Part shown: one piece after another, positions 44,926 to 52,908 of the stretch
Position numbering within the stretch: position 1 is the stretch's first letter
How the letters are laid out: each line of letters starts with the position of its first letter
Assembly (NCBI RefSeq): GCF_022059845.1
Contig: NZ_CP091851.1
Coordinates: forward strand, 1-64,000
From: Terrirubrum flagellatum
Lineage (GTDB): Bacteria > Pseudomonadota > Alphaproteobacteria > Rhizobiales > Beijerinckiaceae
Length of the DNA stretch: 64,000 bases
Reading direction: 5' to 3'
Program-made: the position numbers and the translations under genes
Notes under the pieces: generated by a model
Databases searched by the model: none
What the model was told of the DNA's origin: nothing
The model's input: the letters and a program-made list of their open reading frames with translations, nothing else

Positions 44926-45701
44926 TGGACGAGGTCGTATCGCAAAGCCGGTCGGGCGAAATCAGGCTCGACGGTCAAGGTCCGGTCTATGACCAGATCA
45001 GGCGCGCGCTCGCCGATCTGATCGCCAGCGGGGCGTGGCCGCCGGGGACGCCCGTGCCGCCGGAGCGCCAACTGATGAGCCAACTCGACGCCTCGCGTAT
45101 GACGGTGCATCGCGCCTTGTCCGCTCTCGCCGACGCCGGCCTCATTCAGCGCCGTCGTCGTTCGGGCAGCGTGGTGGCGTCGCCGACCGCGACCCATGCG
45201 GCGCTCGAGCTTCTCTCGATTCCCGAAGAGGTGAAGCGCAGCGGTCACGCCTATCGCTTCACGATTCTCTCGCGCCGTGCAGGTCTTGCTGGCGCAGAGC
45301 TTGCGGAGCGTTTCGGCGTCAGCGCGCGCGAACGCGTGCTGCACATTGTCACGCGGCATTTCTCTGATGATACGCCGCATGTGCTCGAAGACCGCATCAT
45401 CCATCTCGCCGCGGCGCCGGAGGCGGAGCACGAAGCCTTCGCGGAGAAGCCGCCGGGCGACTGGCTGATCGAGAACAGCCTGTGGTCTGATGCGGAGCAT
45501 ATCATCGGCGCGGCGGAAGCGACGCGCGAAGAGGCGCAATGGCTGCGCATCCAGCCCGGAGCAGCGTGTCTCACGATCGAGCGCCGCACCTGGACGCGCG
45601 GCGCGGCGATCACGGCGGTGAAATTTCTTTATCCCGCCGGGCGGCAGCGGCTTGTGGGGCGGTTCACCCCGCCAGCGCTCGCCTTCAGCCGGCGCAGCTA
45701 G
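44925..45701 (+). CDS. hutC: histidine utilisation repressor HutC
   Basis: This 258-residue GntR-superfamily repressor of the HutC subfamily has an N-terminal winged helix at about residues 17-85 (GPVYDQIRRALADLIASGAWPPGTPVPPERQLMSQLDASRMTVHRAL) and a C-terminal UTRA ligand domain (HIVTRHFSDDTPHVLEDRIIHL). Urocanate is the usual inducer. The ATG overlaps the hutF stop (TGATG). It should autoregulate through the palindrome at 43529-43548. A dispersed repeat begins at its stop codon. Confidence 0.92.
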   Translation: MDEVVSQSRSGEIRLDGQGPVYDQIRRALADLIASGAWPPGTPVPPERQLMSQLDASRMTVHRALSALADAGLIQRRRRSGSVVASPTATHAALELLSIPEEVKRSGHAYRFTILSRRAGLAGAELAERFGVSARERVLHIVTRHFSDDTPHVLEDRIIHLAAAPEAEHEAFAEKPPGDWLIENSLWSDAEHIIGAAEATREEAQWLRIQPGAACLTIERRTWTRGAAITAVKFLYPAGRQRLVGRFTPPALAFSRRS

Positions 45702-45746
45702 AGCAACGTACGGAAAAGTGGGAACCGGTTTTCCGCGAAAAGTTGC
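45701..45746. repeat. dispersed intergenic palindrome
   Basis: GAGCAACGTACGGAAAAG pairs with the TTTTCCGCGAAAAGTTGC half across a GTGGGAACCGG centre. It is nearly identical to the copy at 32201-32249 and lies directly after hutC, as the other copies follow gene ends. Confidence 0.75.
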
Positions 45747-45804
45747 GACAAACAAAATGATAGCGGGGCATGGCGATTCAATTTGAGCAGACGCCGCTCC
45801 AGGA

Positions 45805-46437
45805 CTATCGCTGTTCGGCGGCGAGTCTGACGCCGAGCAGGATCAGGATTGCGCCGGTTGCTCCTTCAAGCGCCCGCCAAATTCTCGATCTTTGCAGAAC
45901 GCCGCCAACCGCCGTGACGATGAACACGTAAAGGGCGAGCCACGCAAAAGTCATTGCGGCGAAGAGAGCGCCGAGCAGAAGAATCGTCGCCAGCATTCCT
46001 TCGCCCTGCGGCGCGAATTGCGGCAGCACGCTCGCGAAGAACGCCGCCATCTTGGGATTGCCGAGATCGCTGAGCAAGCCGTGACGCAATGCGCGCCAGC
46101 GTTCGAGCTTGCGGCCGGCATGCGCGACTTTGGCCGCCGCTGCGACGCCATTATGAAACGCGTGAAAGATTGTCTGCGCGCCGAGCCAAATGAGATAGAC
46201 GGCGCCGAGAAGCTTGATCGTGTTGAAGATGAGCTCCGAGGCGAGCAGGATCGCGACAAGTCCGAGACCCGTCGCCAGCGCCCAGATCGCCTGACCGACA
46301 GCGACGCCGCAAGCCGTCGCAACGCCTGCGCCTCGGCCGCCAATGATCGCATTGCGAACGGTGATTGCGGTGTCGGGACCCGGCGTGCAGATCACAAAAA
46401 TAGATATCGCGAGAAACGCCCACAGCGAACCGGTCAT
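45805..46437 (-). CDS. LysE/RhtB-family exporter
   Basis: This 210-residue inner-membrane protein has about six hydrophobic segments. The N-terminal FVICTPGPDTAITVRNAIIGGRGAGVATACGVAVG is the LysE/RhtB signature (PGP motif), and LLSDLGNPKMAAFF is the second conserved element. The family exports amino acids such as lysine, threonine or homoserine lactone; the substrate here is not known. The RraA-like gene lies 130 bp upstream on the same strand, perhaps sharing a transcript. Confidence 0.88.
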   Translation of the reverse strand: MTGSLWAFLAISIFVICTPGPDTAITVRNAIIGGRGAGVATACGVAVGQAIWALATGLGLVAILLASELIFNTIKLLGAVYLIWLGAQTIFHAFHNGVAAAAKVAHAGRKLERWRALRHGLLSDLGNPKMAAFFASVLPQFAPQGEGMLATILLLGALFAAMTFAWLALYVFIVTAVGGVLQRSRIWRALEGATGAILILLGVRLAAEQR

Positions 46438-46567
46438 TGATCAGCGCTCCGCGATTGCCCACGAATGACGCCGCAGCGCCTTGTCGGCAGCGAACAGACT
46501 GCGCGCGAAACCGTCAAGCGAAAGCAATGCGCGGTGAGCGACGCCCTATGTGCGAAACGACGGTCGA

Positions 46568-47269
46568 TCAGCTCTTCTTCGTCGCTTCGTAACGCGCTTT
46601 CGTCTCGGCGTTCATGGGATAGAGGCCGGGCAGCGGCACGCCGCGATTGACCTCATTCATGATCCAGGCCTCCATGCGCTCCTGCTCGGGTGCGAGCTTG
46701 ATCACGTCCTCAACCAGAGCCTGCGGGATCAGCACGGCGCCGTCGTCATCGACCACGACAACATCGTCGGGGAACACCGCGACGCCGCCGCAGGCGATGG
46801 GCTGCTGCCAGGCGACGAAGGTCAGGCCGGCGACGGACGGCGGCGCCGCGACGCCCTGGCACCAGACCGGAAGATGGGTGGAGAGCACGCCAGCGGCGTC
46901 GCGCAGCACGCCATCGGTGATGAGACCAGCGACGCCGCGCTTCTTCATGCGCGCGCAGAGAATGTCGCCGAAGATGCCGGCGTCGGTGACGCCCATCGCG
47001 TCGGCGACGCAGATGCAGCCTTCCGGCATCGCCTCGATGGCGGCGCGGGTCGAGGTCGGCGAAGACCAGCTTTCCGGCGTGGCGAGGTCTTCGCGCGCGG
47101 GCACGAAGCGCAGCGTGAAGGCGCGGCCAACGAGACGCGGCTGACCCGTTTTGATCGGCTTTGTGCCGCGCATCCAGACATTGCGCAGACCCTTCTTCAG
47201 AAGGATCGTGGTGAGCGTCGCGGTGGTGACCTGCGAGAGCGTGGCGACGATAGTGGGATCAAGCGACAT
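46568..47269 (-). CDS. RraA-like/HMG-type aldolase family protein
   Basis: This 233-residue protein of the RraA/MenG-like fold has the G-D-X20-R-D motif exactly (Gly101-Asp102 to Arg123-Asp124), which marks class II 4-hydroxy-4-methyl-2-oxoglutarate/4-carboxy-4-hydroxy-2-oxoadipate aldolases and oxaloacetate decarboxylases. Such proteins are often mislabelled as ribonuclease E regulators. An aldolase or decarboxylase role is therefore more likely than RNase control, with the substrate unknown. It is downstream of TlpA and upstream of LysE on the same strand. Confidence 0.86.
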   Translation of the reverse strand: MSLDPTIVATLSQVTTATLTTILLKKGLRNVWMRGTKPIKTGQPRLVGRAFTLRFVPAREDLATPESWSSPTSTRAAIEAMPEGCICVADAMGVTDAGIFGDILCARMKKRGVAGLITDGVLRDAAGVLSTHLPVWCQGVAAPPSVAGLTFVAWQQPIACGGVAVFPDDVVVVDDDGAVLIPQALVEDVIKLAPEQERMEAWIMNEVNRGVPLPGLYPMNAETKARYEATKKS

Positions 47270-47344
47270 GGCGGCTTCCAGAAGAACTTCGTCCCGTCGA
47301 TAGCGGCTTGGCGCGACCCGATCCAGTGAGGCGAACGCCCGCAG

Positions 47345-48004
47345 CTACCCCGCCAGCGCCGCCCTGATCAGCGCGAAGGCGTCCGGGCTCGACCATTCGG
47401 CCGGGCCGGCGAGATTGCCGATCTCGCAGCCATTCCTGTCGATCAGGATCGTCGTCGGCATGCCGAACGCCTTGCCGGCGCCTTTCAGGTCCGAAAACAC
47501 CTTCGCCGAAGCGTCGGCGTAGCGGACGAGACGCGTCACGCCGATCTCGTTCAGAAACTTGTGCGGCTTGTCCTCGCCGCGCTGGTCGATGTTGATCGAC
47601 ACGACCTGGAAGTCCTCGCCGCCGAACGACTCCTGCAGTCTGTCGAGCGCCGGCATCTCCTTGCGGCAGGGCGCGCACCATGTCGCCCAGAGATTGAGGA
47701 GCACCGTCTTGCCCTTGAAGTCTGACAGCTTCATCGCCTGACCATCCGGCCTGACGAAATCAAGATTGGGAAGAGCGCCGGGATTGTCGCGCACGACCAG
47801 CGCGGCGACCTCGCCCTTCGCCAGCGGCGCGACCTTCTGCGCGACGGTCTTGCTCGCTGCGCACGCCGTCTCGTTGCCGCCGGCAAAAGAGCCGTATAGG
47901 AGCCCTCCGGCCGCGCCCGCCGCAACGACAAGCGCAGCGAGCGCGATCAGCGATCGGCGGAAGCGACGGGGCGCTGGAGAGAGTGAAGAGGCAGGTTCGG
48001 TCAT
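47345..48004 (-). CDS. tlpA: TlpA-family membrane-anchored thioredoxin
   Basis: This 219-residue periplasmic thiol-disulfide reductant is anchored by one N-terminal membrane segment (about residues 18-38). The thioredoxin domain has the active site Cys110-Ala-Pro-Cys113 in [13 protein letters not shown] and cis-Pro at [12 protein letters not shown]. TlpA keeps cysteines of cytochrome oxidase assembly factors reduced; whether that is its role here is inferred from the family. Its ATG overlaps the divergent argH ATG by two bases, leaving no dedicated promoter gap. Confidence 0.88.
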   Translation of the reverse strand: MTEPASSLSPAPRRFRRSLIALAALVVAAGAAGGLLYGSFAGGNETACAASKTVAQKVAPLAKGEVAALVVRDNPGALPNLDFVRPDGQAMKLSDFKGKTVLLNLWATWCAPCRKEMPALDRLQESFGGEDFQVVSINIDQRGEDKPHKFLNEIGVTRLVRYADASAKVFSDLKGAGKAFGMPTTILIDRNGCEIGNLAGPAEWSSPDAFALIRAALAG

Positions 48005-49394
48005 GAGCAACAGGATGTGGGGCGGCCGCTACGAGTCAGCGCCGGCCGCGATCATGGAGGAGATCAACGCCTCCATCGGGTTCGACCAGAAGCTCTGGCG
48101 CCAGGACATCCGAGGTTCGCTCGCCCATGTCGCCATGCTGGCCGCCACGGGGATCGTCACGAAGTCCGACGCCAAAGCCATCGCGCAGGGGTTACAGTCG
48201 GTCGCCAAGGAAATCGAGAGCGGGACGTTCACTTTTTCGCGGGCGCTCGAAGACATTCATATGAATGTGGAATCGCGTCTCGCGGACCTTATCGGGCCGC
48301 CGGCCGGACGGCTCCATACCGGCCGCTCGCGCAACGACCAGGTCGCACTCGATATGCGTCTCTGGGTCCGCGACACGGTCGATGAACTCGGCGTCCAGAT
48401 CGCGGAATTGCAGACGGCGCTCGCGGAGAAGGCCGCCCAACACGCCGACGCGATCATGCCGGGCTTCACGCATCTGCAGTCGGCGCAGCCGACGACCTTC
48501 GGCCATCATCTCCTCGCCTATGTCGAGATGCTCGGCCGCGATGCAAGCCGCTTCGCCGATGCGCGCAAACGCATGAACGAATGCCCGCTCGGCGCCGCGG
48601 CGCTCTGCGGCACCTCGTTCCCGATCGATCGCCACATGACGGCGAAGGAGCTCGGTTTTGATCGTCCGACCGCGAATTCGCTCGACAGCGTCGGCGATCG
48701 CGACTTCGCGCTCGAAGCTCTGTCCGCCGCCTCGATCTGCGCCATGCATCTCTCGCGCTTCGCCGAGGAGATCGTGCTGTGGACGACGCCGCAATTCGGT
48801 TTCGTGAAACTTTCCGACAAGTTCACGACAGGCTCGTCGATCATGCCGCAGAAGCGCAATCCCGATGCGGCCGAACTCGTGCGCGGCAAGACCGGCCGCG
48901 TCGTTGGTGCGCTCAACGCGCTGCTGATCGTGATGAAGGGCCTGCCGCTGACCTACGGCAAGGACATGCAGGAGGACAAGGAAGGCGTGTTCGACGCGCT
49001 CTCCACATTGTCGCTCTGCCTTGCCGCGACGACGGGCATGGTGCGCGACATGGAGCCGCAACTCGAGACGATGAAGGCGGCCGCCGGCGTCGGCTACGCC
49101 ACGGCGACCGATCTCGCGGACTGGTTGGTGCGCACGTTGAAGACGCCTTTCCGCGAGGCCCATCACATCACGGGCCGCATCGTCGGCCTCGCCTCGGCGC
49201 GTGGTGTCGGTCTTGAGGATCTGTCGCTTGCGGAGATGCAGGGCGTCGATCCCCGCATCACCAGGGATGTCTTCGCGGTGCTCGGCGTCGAGAAATCGGT
49301 CAAGAGCCGCCTGAGCTATGGCGGCACCGCGCCCGCGAACGTGAAGAAGCAGGCGCAGCGCTGGCTGAAGGCGTTGGCGAAACCGAAGAAGTAA
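48003..49394 (+). CDS. argH: argininosuccinate lyase
   Basis: This 463-residue enzyme splits argininosuccinate into arginine and fumarate, the last step of arginine synthesis. The family begins MWGGRY near the N-terminus, HTGRSRNDQ is at about residue 105, and the fumarase/ASL signature [12 protein letters not shown] at about residue 280 carries the catalytic serine. The start at 48003 gives the standard length. Upstream reading into tlpA is spurious. argH-lptM-lysA is a conserved order in alphaproteobacteria. Confidence 0.95.
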   Translation: MSNRMWGGRYESAPAAIMEEINASIGFDQKLWRQDIRGSLAHVAMLAATGIVTKSDAKAIAQGLQSVAKEIESGTFTFSRALEDIHMNVESRLADLIGPPAGRLHTGRSRNDQVALDMRLWVRDTVDELGVQIAELQTALAEKAAQHADAIMPGFTHLQSAQPTTFGHHLLAYVEMLGRDASRFADARKRMNECPLGAAALCGTSFPIDRHMTAKELGFDRPTANSLDSVGDRDFALEALSAASICAMHLSRFAEEIVLWTTPQFGFVKLSDKFTTGSSIMPQKRNPDAAELVRGKTGRVVGALNALLIVMKGLPLTYGKDMQEDKEGVFDALSTLSLCLAATTGMVRDMEPQLETMKAAAGVGYATATDLADWLVRTLKTPFREAHHITGRIVGLASARGVGLEDLSLAEMQGVDPRITRDVFAVLGVEKSVKSRLSYGGTAPANVKKQAQRWLKALAKPKK

Positions 49395-49410
49395 CGTGAT
49401 GGCGGTAGGG

Positions 49411-49441
49411 TTGCCGCGCCCTGCATCCACAATGCTATAGT
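49411..49441 (+). promoter_or_regulatory. candidate promoter with extended -10
   Basis: TGCTATAGT (49433-49441) is an extended -10 element, with TTGCCG (49411-49416) as a weak -35 at a long 19-bp spacing. Initiation at about 49448 would fall after the first ATG of the lipoprotein frame, supporting the GTG at 49466 as the true start. Confidence 0.4.
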
Positions 49442-49465
49442 GCTATGGCTGTTTGGAGACGTTTC

Positions 49466-49723
49466 GTGCCCTTGCCCCTCTCGCGTCAGGTGAAGTTTGC
49501 GCTCGTCGCCCTGTCGCTGGCCGTTATCGTCGCGGGCTGTGGGCGACGGGGACCGCTCGAAGCGCCGATCGGCGGTCGCGACATCCCCGGCGAGGACAAT
49601 GCCCAGCGGGAGACGCCGACGACGGCCGGCGCGATCGGAAATCCGATCGGCCAGCCCTCGCAGGGACGACGAGAGCCGATCAAACCGCCGCCCGGCCCCT
49701 TCGTCCTTGATTTCCTGCTCTGA
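49466..49723 (+). CDS. lptM: LptM-like small lipoprotein
   Basis: This protein of about 85 residues has a lipoprotein signal whose lipobox VAGCGRRGPLEAP is the hallmark of LptM/YifL, which assists assembly of the LptDE lipopolysaccharide translocon. The mature part is short and Pro/Gly/Gln-rich. GGAG seven bases before a GTG at 49466 favours that start; the ATG at 49445 is the alternative. It sits between argH and lysA, as is typical. Confidence 0.82.
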   Translation: MPLPLSRQVKFALVALSLAVIVAGCGRRGPLEAPIGGRDIPGEDNAQRETPTTAGAIGNPIGQPSQGRREPIKPPPGPFVLDFLL

Positions 49724-49752
49724 TCGGGCGTCGCCCGTTACCTGACTTCGAC

Positions 49753-51021
49753 ATGCATCATTTTCTGGTTCGCAATGGCGTCATGCACGCCGAGGATGTC
49801 GATCTGCGCGAGATCGCGCGCGAGGTCGGCACGCCTTTCTACTGCTACTCCACGGCGACGCTGACGCGACATTATCGCGTCTTCGCCGAAGCCTTCGCCG
49901 AGACGCCGACTCTTGTCTGCTACGCCATGAAGGCAAACTCCAATCAGGGCGTGCTGAGGACTCTGGCGAAGCTCGGCGCCGGCATGGACATCGTCTCGCG
50001 CGGCGAACTCAGGCGCGCGCTCGCCGCAGGCGTGCCCGGCGAACGCATCGTCTTCTCCGGCGTCGGCAAGACGCGCGAAGAAATGGCGGAAGGCCTCGAC
50101 GCCGGCATCCTCTGCTTCAACGTCGAATCCGAGCCGGAGTTGCAGGCGCTCTCCGAGGTCGCGACGTCGAAGTCGGCGACCGCGCGGGTGTCGGTGCGCG
50201 TCAATCCTGACGTCGACGCGAAGACGCACGCCAAGATTTCGACCGGCAAGTTCGACAACAAGTTCGGCGTTCCGATTTCTCGCGCGCGCGATGTCTATGC
50301 GCTGGCGCGGAAGCTGCCGGGCATCGAGATATCAGGCGTCGACATGCATATCGGCTCGCAGATCACCGATCTCGAGCCGTTCGACAATGCGACGGCGCTG
50401 CTAGCCGAACTCGCACGCGACCTCATGGCCGACGGCCACAAGCTGCACCACATGGATCTTGGTGGCGGGCTCGGCATTCCCTATCGCGGCGACAATGAGC
50501 CGCCGCCCGATCCCAACGCCTATGCCCAGACGATTCTCAAGCACACGCGGGGGCTCGGGCTGAAGCTGATCTTCGAGCAGGGCCGCATGCTTGCAGGCAA
50601 TGCTGGGATTCTCGTCTTCTCCGTGATCTATGTGAAGCAGGGTGAGGGCAAGACCTTCGTCATCGTTGACGCAGCGATGAACGACCTGATCCGGCCGACG
50701 CTTTACGAGGCCTATCACGAGATCAAGCCGGTGGCTTCGCCGGCGGTCGATGCTAAGTGGATCGAGGCCGATGTTGTTGGCCCCGTGTGCGAAAGCGGCG
50801 ATTTCCTCGCGCAAGGGCGCCGCATGCCCGAAGTGAAGAGCGGCGATCTGCTTGCGGCGATGACGGCGGGCGCCTATGGCGCCGTGCAGTCCGGCACCTA
50901 CAACACGCGTCTGCTTGTTCCAGAAGTGCTCGTCGATGGCGCGAACTGGGCCATCGTGCGTCCGCGGACGAGCTATGAGGAACTGATCGGGCTCGATCGT
51001 ATTCCGGACTGGCTGGCCTGA
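49753..51021 (+). CDS. lysA: diaminopimelate decarboxylase
   Basis: This 422-residue fold-III PLP enzyme decarboxylates meso-diaminopimelate to lysine. Lys60 in CYAMKANSN forms the PLP aldimine, followed by MDIVSRGEL, VDMHIGSQI and the GGGLGIPY phosphate loop; GPVCESGDFLA near residue 347 contains the catalytic-region cysteine. It follows lptM by 29 bp and is probably in the same transcript. Confidence 0.95.
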   Translation: MHHFLVRNGVMHAEDVDLREIAREVGTPFYCYSTATLTRHYRVFAEAFAETPTLVCYAMKANSNQGVLRTLAKLGAGMDIVSRGELRRALAAGVPGERIVFSGVGKTREEMAEGLDAGILCFNVESEPELQALSEVATSKSATARVSVRVNPDVDAKTHAKISTGKFDNKFGVPISRARDVYALARKLPGIEISGVDMHIGSQITDLEPFDNATALLAELARDLMADGHKLHHMDLGGGLGIPYRGDNEPPPDPNAYAQTILKHTRGLGLKLIFEQGRMLAGNAGILVFSVIYVKQGEGKTFVIVDAAMNDLIRPTLYEAYHEIKPVASPAVDAKWIEADVVGPVCESGDFLAQGRRMPEVKSGDLLAAMTAGAYGAVQSGTYNTRLLVPEVLVDGANWAIVRPRTSYEELIGLDRIPDWLA

Positions 51022-51031
51022 GGCGATTTTT

Positions 51032-52759
51032 TTACGCGCCGGTTGGCCGCTCGGGCTCCAACCATCCGCGATAGGCGACGATCAATCCGATCAGCGGCAG
51101 TCTGATCTCGACATTGAAGCGGAATTTTCCGTCGCGCTCCTCTTCATAGGCGTCGCCGCGCGGCGTGAGCGATCGCGGCAAGGGAATGCCGAGAAATGAC
51201 CATTTTTTCGGGACAAGTCGTAAGCGGCCTTCGTCGACGATAAGCGCGAGTCCAAAGATGAAAGGGCCGAAGCGCTCGCGCAAGAGACCTTCATGGCGAC
51301 CGACGCCGATCGACTGCCGACTTTGAAAGCTCTTGTCCGCGAAAGTCCGCGTCCAGACCTCGACGGCGGAGCCGCGCGCAAAACGCACGGTGACGGGAAT
51401 ATCATCGCCGGCTTCGGGAAAGCCGAAGAGACTCGCAATCACGCGCGCCATGAATGAGGAGCCGCGCTCGATCTCGGCGAGGCCATGCGCGACGTCGGCG
51501 CCGAATTCATGCATCGCGCGAATCGTCGCGGGGAGCGCGTCCCACGCATTCGCCAGCATGCGGCGATAGAGCGGTGCGCGCGGATCGACTTCATCACGGA
51601 ATGCATGGCGAATGGCGCGGCGCGCAAACAGCGTGTCATAATCCGACAATTCGAGTTCGTTCACCGCGGCGCGGGCGCCTGATGCGGGCCGTCGCCCTGC
51701 AAGTTCGGCGCGCACGATGCCCTCGACCGCCATCGAAGGAATGAAGGGGCCGTCATCGCCTTCCGCCAGAAAATGCCAGGACCGGCGTGTGAGCTTGCCC
51801 TCAGCGCTGACGCCTTCGACCTCGACGAACATACCGCCGCGATGCTCGCCCCAGCGCAACAGATTGATCGCGGCGTGAAAGAGCGGCGCGAGCGGTTCGA
51901 GCGTCGGGATAACACGCCATCGCACGAGATGGGCGAGCATCGACAGGGCGCGATGCAGGATCGCCGGCGTCGGGCCTGCGCCGATCCAGACATCGCGCGC
52001 GTCAGGCCACAGTTTCGGCAGAAGGCGAAGGTCGGGCACGTCGACGAGCGAGAAGCGGATATTGTCGAGCGGCGGCATGCCGGGCGGCCGCACGGTGTAG
52101 CGCCGCGAATCGATCAGGCCGGGCGCTTCAGTTTCGACGCCGCGGCGTCGGAGGCGGATCGGCTGGCCGGCGTAGCTCGCGATGGCGCGGATGACGTTCA
52201 AGCCCACGCCGGCGTGAGGCGAGGGCGCGATCCCGGCGCTGATCGAATCGATCCGGGTCATGGATGCAGCCAGCGCCCTGACGACGGCGGCCGTGAGCAC
52301 GGGAAAGCTGCTGACGCCCGATAGCGCATAGACGCCGGCCGCCTTCGCCTCTGCGTCCTGTGAGGCCACGCCGGCGACGAAATCGGCGCCGTCGGCGAGG
52401 TCGAGATAGTCGATCTTCAATGAGATGCAGGCGCGCACGAGCGCATAGGGATCGGCGCCATAGTTCTGGAAGGGGCCAGAGGCGTCGACGACGAGGTCAG
52501 GTTCAAGTTCGCCAAGCTGGCGGCTCACATCGCCCGACCGATCGAAAACAGCGGCGCGCCTTTCGGCGCCCGCCGGCAAGCTGGCGCTGAAGGCCTGCGC
52601 CTTTTCCAGAGAGCGGCCCGCTATCAGCAGAGTCAGACGGGATTCGTCGGCGAGCAGCCGCGCCAGCCGGCCGCCGAAGGTTCCATAGCCGCCGAGAATC
52701 AGAATGCGGCGTCTGGCTCCGCCGCCAGCCGCCGACGTTTCATGATCCTGATCCGCCAT
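51032..52759 (-). CDS. saccharopine dehydrogenase-like protein fused to DUF4166
   Basis: This 575-residue two-part protein has an N-terminal Rossmann domain (ILILGGYGTFGGRLARLLA at about residue 19, then DLVVDASGPFQNYG and the saccharopine-dehydrogenase-like middle region) followed by a DUF4166 domain from about residue 370 (APLYRRMLANAWDALPATIRAMHEFG to RFNVEIRLPLIGLIVAYRGWL). The reductase half probably uses NAD(P)H; the substrate is unknown. It is convergent with lysA, about 10 bp away, and divergent from the TIGR02302 gene. Confidence 0.87.
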   Translation of the reverse strand: MADQDHETSAAGGGARRRILILGGYGTFGGRLARLLADESRLTLLIAGRSLEKAQAFSASLPAGAERRAAVFDRSGDVSRQLGELEPDLVVDASGPFQNYGADPYALVRACISLKIDYLDLADGADFVAGVASQDAEAKAAGVYALSGVSSFPVLTAAVVRALAASMTRIDSISAGIAPSPHAGVGLNVIRAIASYAGQPIRLRRRGVETEAPGLIDSRRYTVRPPGMPPLDNIRFSLVDVPDLRLLPKLWPDARDVWIGAGPTPAILHRALSMLAHLVRWRVIPTLEPLAPLFHAAINLLRWGEHRGGMFVEVEGVSAEGKLTRRSWHFLAEGDDGPFIPSMAVEGIVRAELAGRRPASGARAAVNELELSDYDTLFARRAIRHAFRDEVDPRAPLYRRMLANAWDALPATIRAMHEFGADVAHGLAEIERGSSFMARVIASLFGFPEAGDDIPVTVRFARGSAVEVWTRTFADKSFQSRQSIGVGRHEGLLRERFGPFIFGLALIVDEGRLRLVPKKWSFLGIPLPRSLTPRGDAYEEERDGKFRFNVEIRLPLIGLIVAYRGWLEPERPTGA

Positions 52760-52908
52760 CGGCCCGCGATCCCTGCGTTTCGGCGACCCTCTTTACAGTT
52801 TCGCCGTGGAAATCTCGATGTTGTGAGCGCCGCAATGGCACAAATCTCGCCTTTAGCTCGCCGTCTTTCGTGTTACCCTTCGGATCGGGCGGGATCGAAA
52901 GGATCGTA

